Source: Ruegeria sp. HKCCD8929
Lineage (GTDB): Bacteria > Pseudomonadota > Alphaproteobacteria > Rhodobacterales > Rhodobacteraceae
Assembly (NCBI RefSeq): GCF_013031405.1
Contig: NZ_WPZY01000004.1
Coordinates: 124,001 to 188,000, forward strand
Length of the DNA: 64,000 nucleotides
Direction of reading: 5' to 3'
The translations under genes were made by a program, and so were the position numbers. This document shows, one piece after another, positions 41,712 to 50,567 of this stretch. Numbering within the stretch: position 1 is the stretch's first letter; the number at the start of each line of letters is the position of its first letter. The notes below the pieces were generated by a model, which did no database searches, had not been told where the DNA came from, and saw nothing but the letters and a program-made list of their open reading frames with translations.

Positions 41712-43442
41712 ATGCGAGTGTACGAATCGGTCGTTGCCGCGCTCGAATCTATTGGTGTAGACGCTGCCTACGGCGGAGCGGGGGAAAATGCCGCTGGGCT
41801 GATGCTGGCACTGGACGCCTCGGAAAAAATCAGACCCGTAATCGCAAAAAATGAACAAGGCGCGGCCTTCATGGCCTGCGGCCACGCCATGTTTACCAAT
41901 AAGCTGGGCGTGTGTTTTGCCACCGCGGGGCCGGGGGCGTTCAACCTGATTTCGGGCATGTGCGTGGCGCTCACCGACAGCTACCCTCTGTTGGCAATTA
42001 GCGGCTACTCGACCGTTGCCTGGCAGGGACGCGGCGGGCTGAACGAAACCTCGGGGCTGGCCCGAACGCCCGATTCCAGAATGATGTTTCGCGCGGTCAC
42101 CAAAAAGGACCCGGCCACCGGCGAACCGGCCGATTTTCTGGTCACCGACCCGGACGACCTGATCGATACTCTGCAAAAGGCTATCAACGTCGCCTTCGAA
42201 GGACGGCCCGGACCGGTCCATGTGGCCGTGGCCGAGGATATCACCGACCCGAAAATCGAGGTGACGAACTTTCGGCCTTTGCAATTGCCCGAAACCGGTG
42301 TGATGCCCGACGCGGCAGAGCTGGACCGGGCGGCAGAATGCCTGACCGAGGCCATCGGAGCAGGTAAGACAATTGTCATGCTGGCGGGCTTTGGCGCGAT
42401 CCGGGCCGGGGCCAACGAGCTTACCCGGACATTCATCGAACGGTTCCAGATCCCGCTGATCACGACGATGGACGGCAAAGGGGTCGTGGCCGAGGAAAAC
42501 CCTTTGGCTATAGGGCTTTATTGTGATTCCGGGCACAAAGCAGCGTGGGAGTTGTTTTCGGATGCCGACGTGGTTCTCGCCGTCGGCAATTCCTTTGCCC
42601 AGCATGCCACGTTTGACTTTCACGATGGCCTCTTCGACGGCAAGACACTGATCCACGTCAACATCGACGCCGGTGAATTCGACAAGTTCTACAAGGCAGA
42701 TCATGTGATTCTGGGCGATGCGAAACATGCCCTGCAGGGTCTTCTTGACCGTATGGACGCGCAGGTCGGCCCGGTGCCGGAACGTGACTATCGCCCCAAG
42801 GATTACGACGAGCGCTTCATCATTTCTCCACAAAAGAAACTGCATCCGGGCGAGATGGTGCAGAAGATCTCTCAGATGCTGCCTCCGGGCGGGATCGTTC
42901 TGACGGATGCCGGGGCGCATGCGGCCTGGACCGGGTATTATCTGGAGCTGAAAGAGGGTCAGAATTTCCGCAAACCCGGCACCTATGGGCCCATGGGGAT
43001 CGGTGTCTGTGGCGCGATCGGGGCAAAGCTTGCCGAACCGCACCGGCCGGTCGTGGCCGCTGTTGGGGACGGTTCTTATCTGATGACCGGGTTCGAGCTG
43101 ATGACGGCGGTGCAATACGACATTCCGGTCATCTGGGTGATCTTCAACGACCGGGAATTCAAGCTGATCAAGCTCTATCAGCTGTCCGCGTTTTTTGAGA
43201 CCGGTCTGGCCGAGTTCGACAACCCGGATTACGCCGCCTATGCCCGCGCCTGCGGGGCCGAGGGGCACACTGTGGACCGGCTGGAAGACTTTGAAGAAGC
43301 GTTCCGCACCGCGCTCGCATGCGGAAAGCCCACATTGATTGACGCGCGAATTACACGTCTGGCGCTGCCCAACTACTCACCGCACCCCGAAGGGATTCTG
43401 GCGGCGGTGTGGTCCGGTGTGCGTGAGCGATTTGGATTGTGA
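41712..43442 (+). CDS. thiamine-diphosphate-dependent enzyme (acetolactate-synthase-like)
   Basis: This 576-residue enzyme has the three-domain ThDP fold. The cofactor-activating Glu48 lies in IAKNEQGAAFMACGHA, the middle domain has MLAGFGAIRAGANELT, and the pyrophosphate motif GDGSYLMTGFELMTAVQYDI followed by IFND lies at about residues 456-480. It resembles the acetolactate synthase, 2-hydroxyacyl-CoA lyase and benzaldehyde lyase group; none of these can be chosen from sequence. It is 13 bases upstream of the dioxygenase fusion and on the same strand. Joining or cleaving aldehydes made by that enzyme is a reasonable hypothesis, stated as inference. Confidence 0.88.
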   Translation: MRVYESVVAALESIGVDAAYGGAGENAAGLMLALDASEKIRPVIAKNEQGAAFMACGHAMFTNKLGVCFATAGPGAFNLISGMCVALTDSYPLLAISGYSTVAWQGRGGLNETSGLARTPDSRMMFRAVTKKDPATGEPADFLVTDPDDLIDTLQKAINVAFEGRPGPVHVAVAEDITDPKIEVTNFRPLQLPETGVMPDAAELDRAAECLTEAIGAGKTIVMLAGFGAIRAGANELTRTFIERFQIPLITTMDGKGVVAEENPLAIGLYCDSGHKAAWELFSDADVVLAVGNSFAQHATFDFHDGLFDGKTLIHVNIDAGEFDKFYKADHVILGDAKHALQGLLDRMDAQVGPVPERDYRPKDYDERFIISPQKKLHPGEMVQKISQMLPPGGIVLTDAGAHAAWTGYYLELKEGQNFRKPGTYGPMGIGVCGAIGAKLAEPHRPVVAAVGDGSYLMTGFELMTAVQYDIPVIWVIFNDREFKLIKLYQLSAFFETGLAEFDNPDYAAYARACGAEGHTVDRLEDFEEAFRTALACGKPTLIDARITRLALPNYSPHPEGILAAVWSGVRERFGL

Positions 43443-43455
43443 AATGGAGGCCACC

Positions 43456-46290
43456 ATGGACGGCAGCTCTGAAACACTACCGAAGTGGCATGAGGTCTAC
43501 GTAGGCGGCACGCCCGCAGCCGAGCTTGAAGAAACCAAAGAGTTGGCCCAGATGATGATGGCCGCGCAGCTCAAATCGCAGGCCGCGGCGGGTACCCGCG
43601 CCGTCGATCGCGCGTTTCACACCAAATCCATTGCCGCGTTCAAAGGGGCGGAACTGCGTTTCGCCGACGATCTGCCCATGGATTTGCAGGTTGGTTTTGC
43701 CCAGCCCGGCGCTCGGTATCCGGCGACGGTCCGGTTTTCCAACGCGTCGTCGCAGACTCAATCGGATGAGGAAAAGGACCTGCGTGGTCTGGCGGTGCGG
43801 GTCTTTGAGGACGAGAGCCTCGGTCACGACCTGCTGGCCACTAATTTCCCGGTTCCACATGCCCGCAACGCCCGCCAGTTCGTCGTGTTCGCGCACGCGC
43901 TGGCAGGCGGGCGGATTTCCAGGGTGTTTGGCCTGGTCCGGCTGTGCTTTCTGCTTGGGTTTTCCGAAACCCTGCGCATGGTCAAAAACGTCCGCACTGC
44001 GCTGCGGCTATGCGACAGTGTTGCGGTGGAAAGCTACTGGAGCCGAGGTGCGATTGCCTGGGGCCCGCAGGCGGTTCGCTATACCTTCAAACCCGCGCCC
44101 GGCACGCCGGGGGTACAGGGCACGTTTGCCGGTCCGACCCGTTTGTCGGCAGAATACGCCGCGCGGCAGGCAGCGGGTGATCTGACGTTTAACCTGTTCG
44201 TGCAGCGGTTCGTATCCGAAAGCCAGACCCCCATCGAAGATGCCGCACATGAGTGGGACGAACGGGTCAGCTCGCCGGTCAAGGTCGCGGAACTGATTCT
44301 GCCGAAACGGGACCTGTCCACGCCCGAGGCGCTTGCCGAGGCGCTTGAGATCGACCGCATGGGCTTTAACCCGTGGAACACGACCGAGGAATTCCGGCCG
44401 CTGGGCAATCTGAACCGCGCGCGCAAGGCGGCATATGACGCATCGGCAGCGCATCGGCAGGGCCTGCGGTTCAAGTCCCCGCCGCCGCCGATTCAGAACC
44501 GGATTTTCGGAACCGGCGCACGCGCGATCCTGCGCGCGGTCAACCGGCGGGTGCCATGGCACAAGATACCGTTCCTGCTGGTCCAGCTGCTCAATCTGGA
44601 CGCGCTGCGGCATGATCTGCGGCAGAAAAGCCTGATGGATACGGATCCCGAGGAAACCGTACCCACCGCGCGCGCCGTTCCCGAAGACCCCACGCCGCAA
44701 CAGCGGATGTATCGCACCCATGACGGCAGCTACAATGACCTGTCCGATCCCAAAATGGGTGCGGTGGGCGCCACGTTCGGGCGCAACATGCCCGCACAGG
44801 TGCAACCCAACGGCAGCCCGAATCCAATCGTCGTGGCGCGCAAGTTGATGGATCGGCAGGCATTCATTCCTGCCAAGATCCTGAATGTGCTGGCCGCCTC
44901 ATGGATTCAGTTTCAGGTGCACGATTGGGTGGCCCATGAACGGCGCAAGCTGGGCGAGAAAGACGACGTGGTGTCGATCCCGGACGGTTATCCCGACTGG
45001 CAGAACGAAACGGGCGGCGACCCCGAACGCGAAATGCGCATTGCGGGCAACGTTCCGAAAGACGGCGCAAACGACCCGTTCCTGTTCGCCAACGAAAACT
45101 CGCACTGGTGGGATGGGTCGCAGGTTTATGGCGTCAATTCCAAAGCAGCGATGGAGCTGCGTGATGGGCCAAAGCTCCGATTGGATACATTCAAGGACGG
45201 GGACTACCTGCCCGAGAACGTCCATGGGTTCGAAGTGACCGGTTTCAACGAAAGCTGGTGGCTGGGCCTGTCGACCCTGCACACATTGTTCGCGCGCGAG
45301 CACAACGTGATCTGCGATGCGCTGATGAAGGAATACCCCACGATGGATGAGGAGCGCGTGTACCAGACCGCGCGCCTGATTGTCTCCGCCCTCATCGCCA
45401 AAATTCACACTGTTGAGTGGACGCCCGCCGTACTGGGCACCGAAGCGCTGGATATCGGCATGAAGACCAACTGGTACGGTCCTCCGAAATCCTGGCTGAC
45501 CCGGCTGGGCATCTGGCTGACCGACACGCACGCGCTCAAGGGCATTCCCGAAACCCAGCCCGACCACCACACCGCGCGCTACTCGCTGACTGAGGAGTTT
45601 GCCACCGTCTACCGGATGCACCCGCTGATCCCGGACGACTACATCTTTTATGACTTTAAAACCGGCAAGGAAAAGGCGCGGCGCGGGTTCCTTGAAATCC
45701 AGGGCGCCCAGACCGACGAACAGTTGCGGACGCTGGGCCTGCGCGATTGCCTTTATTCGCAGGGTATTGCGCATCCGGGCGCGATCACGCTGCACAATTT
45801 CCCGAAATCCCTGCAAAACCTCGAACGCGATGGCGAGCTGATCGACCTTTCGGTTGTCGATATCGTGCGCACCCGCGCCCGCCGGGTGCCGCGCTACAAC
45901 GAATTCCGCAAGGGCCTGCACATGCCGCCGGTAACGAAGTGGGAGGATCTGACCGCGAGCCCTGAAACCAACCGCATCCTCAAGGAACTCTATGGCGACA
46001 TCGACAAGGTCGATACGGTGATCGGTCTGCTGGGCGAGACGCCGCCTGACGGTTTCGGGTTCTCGGACACGGCCTTTCGGGTGTTTATCCTGATGGCGTC
46101 GCGGCGCTTGCAATCGGACCGCTTCCTAACCACGGATTTCCGGCCCGAGATCTACACCCAGCTGGGTATGGACTGGATTGCCCGGAACGGCATGAAGTCG
46201 CTGTTGTTGCGCCACTTCCCTGAATTCGCTCCGGTTTTGCCCAAGAATGCGACCGCCTTTGCGCCCTGGTCCATGGTTTCGGGGGGATAA
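43456..46290 (+). CDS. catalase-related domain fused to alpha-dioxygenase/cyclooxygenase-like heme peroxidase
   Basis: This 944-residue protein carries two heme enzymes. Residues 1-345 form a catalase-related domain with the usual set of heme residues: distal His55 (FHTKS), distal Asn130 (LLATN) and the proximal R-x3-Y motif Arg323-Tyr327. Residues 420-944 match the fatty-acid alpha-dioxygenase/cyclooxygenase family: distal His489 in FQVHDW, WWDGSQVYG, and YxxH Tyr719-His722 in VYRMHPL, equivalent to the cyclooxygenase radical Tyr and proximal His. The start at 43456 follows GGAGG; ATG 43444 is an alternative. It should oxygenate a fatty acid and process the hydroperoxide in one chain. The next gene begins four bases downstream. 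Confidence 0.87.
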   Translation: MDGSSETLPKWHEVYVGGTPAAELEETKELAQMMMAAQLKSQAAAGTRAVDRAFHTKSIAAFKGAELRFADDLPMDLQVGFAQPGARYPATVRFSNASSQTQSDEEKDLRGLAVRVFEDESLGHDLLATNFPVPHARNARQFVVFAHALAGGRISRVFGLVRLCFLLGFSETLRMVKNVRTALRLCDSVAVESYWSRGAIAWGPQAVRYTFKPAPGTPGVQGTFAGPTRLSAEYAARQAAGDLTFNLFVQRFVSESQTPIEDAAHEWDERVSSPVKVAELILPKRDLSTPEALAEALEIDRMGFNPWNTTEEFRPLGNLNRARKAAYDASAAHRQGLRFKSPPPPIQNRIFGTGARAILRAVNRRVPWHKIPFLLVQLLNLDALRHDLRQKSLMDTDPEETVPTARAVPEDPTPQQRMYRTHDGSYNDLSDPKMGAVGATFGRNMPAQVQPNGSPNPIVVARKLMDRQAFIPAKILNVLAASWIQFQVHDWVAHERRKLGEKDDVVSIPDGYPDWQNETGGDPEREMRIAGNVPKDGANDPFLFANENSHWWDGSQVYGVNSKAAMELRDGPKLRLDTFKDGDYLPENVHGFEVTGFNESWWLGLSTLHTLFAREHNVICDALMKEYPTMDEERVYQTARLIVSALIAKIHTVEWTPAVLGTEALDIGMKTNWYGPPKSWLTRLGIWLTDTHALKGIPETQPDHHTARYSLTEEFATVYRMHPLIPDDYIFYDFKTGKEKARRGFLEIQGAQTDEQLRTLGLRDCLYSQGIAHPGAITLHNFPKSLQNLERDGELIDLSVVDIVRTRARRVPRYNEFRKGLHMPPVTKWEDLTASPETNRILKELYGDIDKVDTVIGLLGETPPDGFGFSDTAFRVFILMASRRLQSDRFLTTDFRPEIYTQLGMDWIARNGMKSLLLRHFPEFAPVLPKNATAFAPWSMVSGG

Positions 46291-46293
46291 GAG

Positions 46294-47658
46294 ATGACAA
46301 AGAAAGGACTGGCCTCTTTTCTGGACGCGCCGCTGGCCCGAACCCTCTGGAACCGGCGCACCAAGCGCGTGAGCCGGGGCTCGAACGTAGTGGCGGGCTC
46401 GCTGAGCTGGCAATCGCGAAACGAGCCTTCGCCGCTTTCTCCGTTGCAAGAGGCGATCCTGATCGCGGCCACGGGCGCTTCGGGCATGACCATGCCGGAC
46501 CGGCCATTGTTCGACGACGAAAGTGGCGATCCCATCATGTCCAAACCAAATCTGGTAATGGAGGGACGTACTGCGGGCAGTCCGGACAACGCGCAGGGCA
46601 CCCATTTCTTCATGATCAACGACAGCGGCACCTATTTCCTGCGCCGGCTTGATCCGATGGAGGGCGGAACCGAGAACTGGACGCCCGACGTGCTGCTCGA
46701 CCGCGCCGAGCAGGCCAAGGTGCGGATACTGGACCGGCGCATCGACGTGCCGGGCGACATGCGCGATTTCCCGGCCTATCTGGATTCGAACCGGTTCCTG
46801 TCGAACACGCCCGGCTCGACCATCTTCTTTCCCGTTGTCGACCTGTCATACCAATATATCAACGCGCTGATGTATCTGCTGACCCAGCCCGACAAGGCGC
46901 GGCCGGTGATTGTGGATGACCGCAACTTCTATCAGCCGGCCGGGGTGAAGAAGTGGATCAAGAGCGGCTTTCTGAACCCCGACATCAAGATCCCGCTTGG
47001 CGCATTGGGCCAGATGCGCACGCAGATCGAGGCGGATTTGCTGGTTCAGAACCTGTTTCTGGTGACCGAGGCGCTGGGGCTGGGTGGGTGGATCCACGCA
47101 GCGATTTCGCCACCGGTAATCATGGGGGATCCCAAATTCAGTGACCGGTACGGCACGATGCTGAGCTTTGACTATGTGACGCCGAAGTGGCGCATCATGG
47201 ATCTGCTGCGATGGCACACCTTGCCGATTGCCGCAGCGAAACATCTACGCGCGCACGCGGTTGGCCTGCGCCATCTCGGTGAACACCTGATCAAGGGCAA
47301 ATGCCCGCCTTACTATCCGACGATGTCCGACGCGGTCGATGCCGTCATTGCCGGCAAATTCGGGCCGGGCGGCATCTACAAGGACAAGGCCCTGTTCGAA
47401 CGGATCTACAAGGGCGATTTCGGCGACAAATACCTGGACGAAGCCGGCGAATACGAGCAGGACGTGATTAACTGCGCCCGCGACATCTGCACATATATCC
47501 ACAAGGTCCACGGGCGGTTCCCTGCCCATTGCGAGGCCATTCACGCGCCGGGCATCTGGCTACAGACCCACCGGGTCGAAAACGAGTATTACGACACGTT
47601 CTTCGACAACGGCCTGACCGCAGCGCAGCGGGCGCATGACCAGACTTGGAGTTCTTGA
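46294..47658 (+). CDS. unrecognised 454-residue partner of the dioxygenase fusion
   Basis: I do not recognise this 454-residue protein with certainty. It starts three bases after the dioxygenase fusion, so the two are tightly coupled. Two segments, LSPLQEAILIAATGASG near residue 48 and NLFLVTEALGLGGWIHAAI near 249, faintly resemble the active-site and GLG motifs of nitroreductase-like flavoproteins. No signal peptide or membrane helix is seen. The protein has a Trp/Tyr-rich C-terminal half with several conserved-looking His residues. A redox step on the oxygenated product is one possibility. Confidence 0.68.
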   Translation: MTKKGLASFLDAPLARTLWNRRTKRVSRGSNVVAGSLSWQSRNEPSPLSPLQEAILIAATGASGMTMPDRPLFDDESGDPIMSKPNLVMEGRTAGSPDNAQGTHFFMINDSGTYFLRRLDPMEGGTENWTPDVLLDRAEQAKVRILDRRIDVPGDMRDFPAYLDSNRFLSNTPGSTIFFPVVDLSYQYINALMYLLTQPDKARPVIVDDRNFYQPAGVKKWIKSGFLNPDIKIPLGALGQMRTQIEADLLVQNLFLVTEALGLGGWIHAAISPPVIMGDPKFSDRYGTMLSFDYVTPKWRIMDLLRWHTLPIAAAKHLRAHAVGLRHLGEHLIKGKCPPYYPTMSDAVDAVIAGKFGPGGIYKDKALFERIYKGDFGDKYLDEAGEYEQDVINCARDICTYIHKVHGRFPAHCEAIHAPGIWLQTHRVENEYYDTFFDNGLTAAQRAHDQTWSS

Positions 47659-47737
47659 CCAGCAGGGCACGTCACGGTGAGGGCGCCTAAGACATCAACT
47701 CATCGGCGGATGCCCAAGTCGCCGGACGGATGAGCCG

Positions 47738-49240
47738 CTATTTGCGCTCGTCCACCTCGACCGGCTCCGCTCCGGCTTCGATTATCTCGGCGGCAATGGG
47801 TTCCGCCTCTTCGACAATCTCTTCCGCATCCTCGGCCACCGGGTCCTCATCCGACTGATCCTCAAGCGCACCAACGATCAGAGGCAGCATATGCACACCG
47901 GTTGCGGATGCGATTTCGGGCGTTTGCGGCGTCTCCCAGCTCAAAGTGTCGAAACTGTTGCAGTTCTGGCAGACAGGCGCCCATTCCGCATGGATGTCGT
48001 GGCAATTGCCGCACACCCATTGCGGCCCGCGCGGCGCGTTCAGCGCCTTGGCCAGCCAGCCCTGCACAACCGCGTCTGACGATCCCTCGCCCCGCTCGAT
48101 GGCCGCCATCAGCGTATAGGCGCGGGCATCAGCCTGTTTCTCGACCATATCGCCCAGCGCGCGGCGGGCTTCGGGAAAATCCTCGGCCACGATGTTGAGC
48201 TCGGCCAGGATCAGGCGTGTTTCGGGATTCTCGGGATGTATCCGCGTCAGTGCCGTGAACCGTTTGATCCGGTCGGTCGGGGTTTCATCCGGCACGATCT
48301 CGGCAAAGGCATGGGCCAGATCGGGGTGCGGCTGAGCGTTCCAGGCCTTTTTCAGGATCTTTGTTGCGTAGCGCGGCTTGCCCTTGGCGATATGTGCACG
48401 CGCGGCCATGGCGGCGGCGGGCACCAGATCGGGGGAGAGGCGGTTGGCCTCGATGGCGCGCTCCTGCTGTTCGATACTTGCGTCCTCGTCCAGAATACCC
48501 TTGGCCTCAGACAGCGCCAGAACCGCATCGCGGCGTTTATAGACATCGCGCGGCAGACTGCCGGATTTCAGCTTAGCGGTCAGGGTCGACCGTGCCCCGG
48601 CCCAGTCCTGCGCCTTGGTCTGCAGATTCAGCAGCACATTTTGCGTCTCTTCATGGCGCGGTTTGATCTGCAGCGCCTTCTCGGCCAGCTTGCGCGCGGT
48701 GTCGTCGTCACCTTCAGCCAGCTTCTGCTTCATGATCCCGCGCACGCCGACAAAACGGGTGGACTGATCGGTCACGAGTTTCTTGTAGGTCTCGGCGGCC
48801 TTGGCGGTGTCGCCGGTCATCTCGGCAGCCTGCGCCACCAGCAGGTTGGTCAGCTCGGGCTTGTTCAGCAGCTTTTCCGCCTTGGTGGCGCGGGCCATGG
48901 CCACGCGCCCCTCGCCCGAGGCCAGCGCCATCAGCCCGTCGGCCAACGCCTGATAGCCGCGCCGCTCACGCCCTCGGTCAAAGTACCGCGACAGCGCGGT
49001 TTCGTCGCCGTTGAGGAATTTCAGCGTCGCGATCAGCAGGGTCAGCAGCTTGAAGAACAGCCACACCGCAACGACCAGCATCACAAAGGCGATCACCGAT
49101 TGCAGCGGCCCCAGCGTGTATTCGATGCCCGCGACGGTGATCTGCACGCCGCCGCTTGTCTCCATCAGGAACCCGGCGCCCAGCGCCAGCAGGCCGATAA
49201 TCGCAACAAATACAAGGATCTTAAGCAGTGACCACAGCAT
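47738..49240 (-). CDS. hemY: HemY-like TPR membrane protein with zinc-ribbon tail
   Basis: This 500-residue protein is of the HemY type found beside heme genes in proteobacteria; its role in tetrapyrrole or envelope biology is not settled. It has two N-terminal membrane helices (about residues 3-24 and 43-66), a HemY N domain, then TPR-like helices to about 400. Cys410, 413, 424 and 427 (CGNC...CQNC) make a rubredoxin-like zinc ribbon similar to that of LapB, followed by a Glu-rich acidic tail. It sits directly downstream of mic60 and hemD on the same strand. Confidence 0.87.
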   Translation of the reverse strand: MLWSLLKILVFVAIIGLLALGAGFLMETSGGVQITVAGIEYTLGPLQSVIAFVMLVVAVWLFFKLLTLLIATLKFLNGDETALSRYFDRGRERRGYQALADGLMALASGEGRVAMARATKAEKLLNKPELTNLLVAQAAEMTGDTAKAAETYKKLVTDQSTRFVGVRGIMKQKLAEGDDDTARKLAEKALQIKPRHEETQNVLLNLQTKAQDWAGARSTLTAKLKSGSLPRDVYKRRDAVLALSEAKGILDEDASIEQQERAIEANRLSPDLVPAAAMAARAHIAKGKPRYATKILKKAWNAQPHPDLAHAFAEIVPDETPTDRIKRFTALTRIHPENPETRLILAELNIVAEDFPEARRALGDMVEKQADARAYTLMAAIERGEGSSDAVVQGWLAKALNAPRGPQWVCGNCHDIHAEWAPVCQNCNSFDTLSWETPQTPEIASATGVHMLPLIVGALEDQSDEDPVAEDAEEIVEEAEPIAAEIIEAGAEPVEVDERK

Positions 49241-49250
49241 GGCAGGTCCT

Positions 49251-50522
49251 TCAGTTCGAGTTCAGGCTTTGGGCAAGCGCATCTGCGGCTGCAATGGCCG
49301 CCTGGCGGGTGCGGGCAACACTGACCCAGTCGGCCAGCGCGGCCTGCGCCGCTTCGGGCAGCGCATCGAGTTCTTCAAGGGTTTTGGACAAATCGCCAGC
49401 GGTCAGGGCCGCCTCGGCACGTGACAAAACCGCGTCGGGGTCATCACCCTCGCGCGCGGTTACCGAACGGGCGCCGGTCTGCCGTTGCACAAAGGCCAAA
49501 AGACCGGTTCCCTTGTCGGCCTCGCGCGCATCGGCCAGAGCAGTGCGGGCGGCGGGCGCATAACCGTCGCGCAAGGCGGCAATGGTCACCACCCCTTCGG
49601 CCGCCGGGGCGGTCAGCGTGTCCGGCATCTCAACACCACCGGCCTTGAGTTCGTCCACCAGCGCTACATAAGGCGCGCCGGCATCGAGCTGACCGCGCAG
49701 CCGTGCGGCGGTAGCCCGATTTGCAGCGGCCCGAGCATCGGCTGCGGCCTTGGCCTCAAGCTCGCGGGCATCTGCGATCATCTTCTCGACCTCAGCCCGC
49801 TGGGTTGCCAGCGACTCGCGCAGCCGAGCCAGCTCCTGCTCATAAGCGGCCACGGCCTCGGGTGAGGCGCCTTCGGTGACCGGACGTTTTTCCAGCTCGG
49901 TCAGCCGCCCTTCAAGCGGTTCGACGATCGTCGCCAGCGTGCTGACGCTGGATCTGATCATTTCGAGGTCATCCGCAACAGGGGCGATCTGGCCAGTGAG
50001 TTCTGACATCTGGGTGTTCAGGGCCGAAACATCAGGAACTTCAATCCCGGAGACCGTGTCACTGAGTTTCGAAAGCGTGTCAGACTGTTGGGCCAGTGTG
50101 GCCTCAAGCTCGGCAACGGCTGCGGCGTCGCCGGTTCTCAGGCTGGGTGGCAGAATGGGATCAATCACCTCGGTGCGCCCGGCGATGAAACCCAGCACCG
50201 CCGCGATCACCCCGCCGATCAGCGCCTGGGCAAAGCCGCCGCGCTTTTCGACCGTGCGCTCGACGATTTTTTCCTCGACCACGGGCGCAGGGGCGGCTTC
50301 GGCTTCGGCTTCGGCTTCGGCTTCGGCTTCGGCTTCGGCTTCGGCTTCGGCTTCGGCTTCGGCTTCGGCTTCGGAAGTCAGATCATCCGACGGGTCCGCA
50401 CCGTCAAGGGCCGCTTCATCACCCTCAGGCCGGTCCTGTTCGGCCTGCTCATCTTGCACCGCATCCGGCTTGGGGTTGGCGTCTGGTTCCAGATCCGTGT
50501 CTTTCTTGTCAGCCACCGTCAT
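49251..50522 (-). CDS. Mic60/mitofilin-like inner-membrane protein
   Basis: Alphaproteobacterial Mic60 homologues shape the inner membrane and are the bacterial relatives of mitochondrial mitofilin; their genes typically lie between hemD and hemY, as here. The 423-residue protein has an acidic N-terminus, a Glu-Ala dipeptide repeat (about residues 51-77), one membrane helix near 98-117 (ALIGGVIAAVLGFIAG), a long coiled coil at about 130-270 and a mitofilin-type C-terminal helix bundle. The dipeptide repeat is encoded by a hexanucleotide microsatellite. Its order and architecture support the call more than any single motif. Confidence 0.85.
   Translation of the reverse strand: MTVADKKDTDLEPDANPKPDAVQDEQAEQDRPEGDEAALDGADPSDDLTSEAEAEAEAEAEAEAEAEAEAEAEAEAAPAPVVEEKIVERTVEKRGGFAQALIGGVIAAVLGFIAGRTEVIDPILPPSLRTGDAAAVAELEATLAQQSDTLSKLSDTVSGIEVPDVSALNTQMSELTGQIAPVADDLEMIRSSVSTLATIVEPLEGRLTELEKRPVTEGASPEAVAAYEQELARLRESLATQRAEVEKMIADARELEAKAAADARAAANRATAARLRGQLDAGAPYVALVDELKAGGVEMPDTLTAPAAEGVVTIAALRDGYAPAARTALADAREADKGTGLLAFVQRQTGARSVTAREGDDPDAVLSRAEAALTAGDLSKTLEELDALPEAAQAALADWVSVARTRQAAIAAADALAQSLNSN
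50295..50372. repeat. hexanucleotide tandem repeat (GGCTTC, about 13 copies) in the mic60 gene
   Basis: The plus strand carries 13 perfect copies of GGCTTC (78 bp), which on the minus strand encode alternating Glu-Ala (GAAGCC codons). The unit is a multiple of three, so copy-number change would lengthen or shorten the linker without a frameshift. The repeat lies between the acidic N-terminus and the membrane helix of the Mic60-like protein. Confidence 0.92.
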
Positions 50523-50567
50523 TTTCCCTTTGATTCTGAAAAAGCCTAAATGCGAGACCCGATCAGG

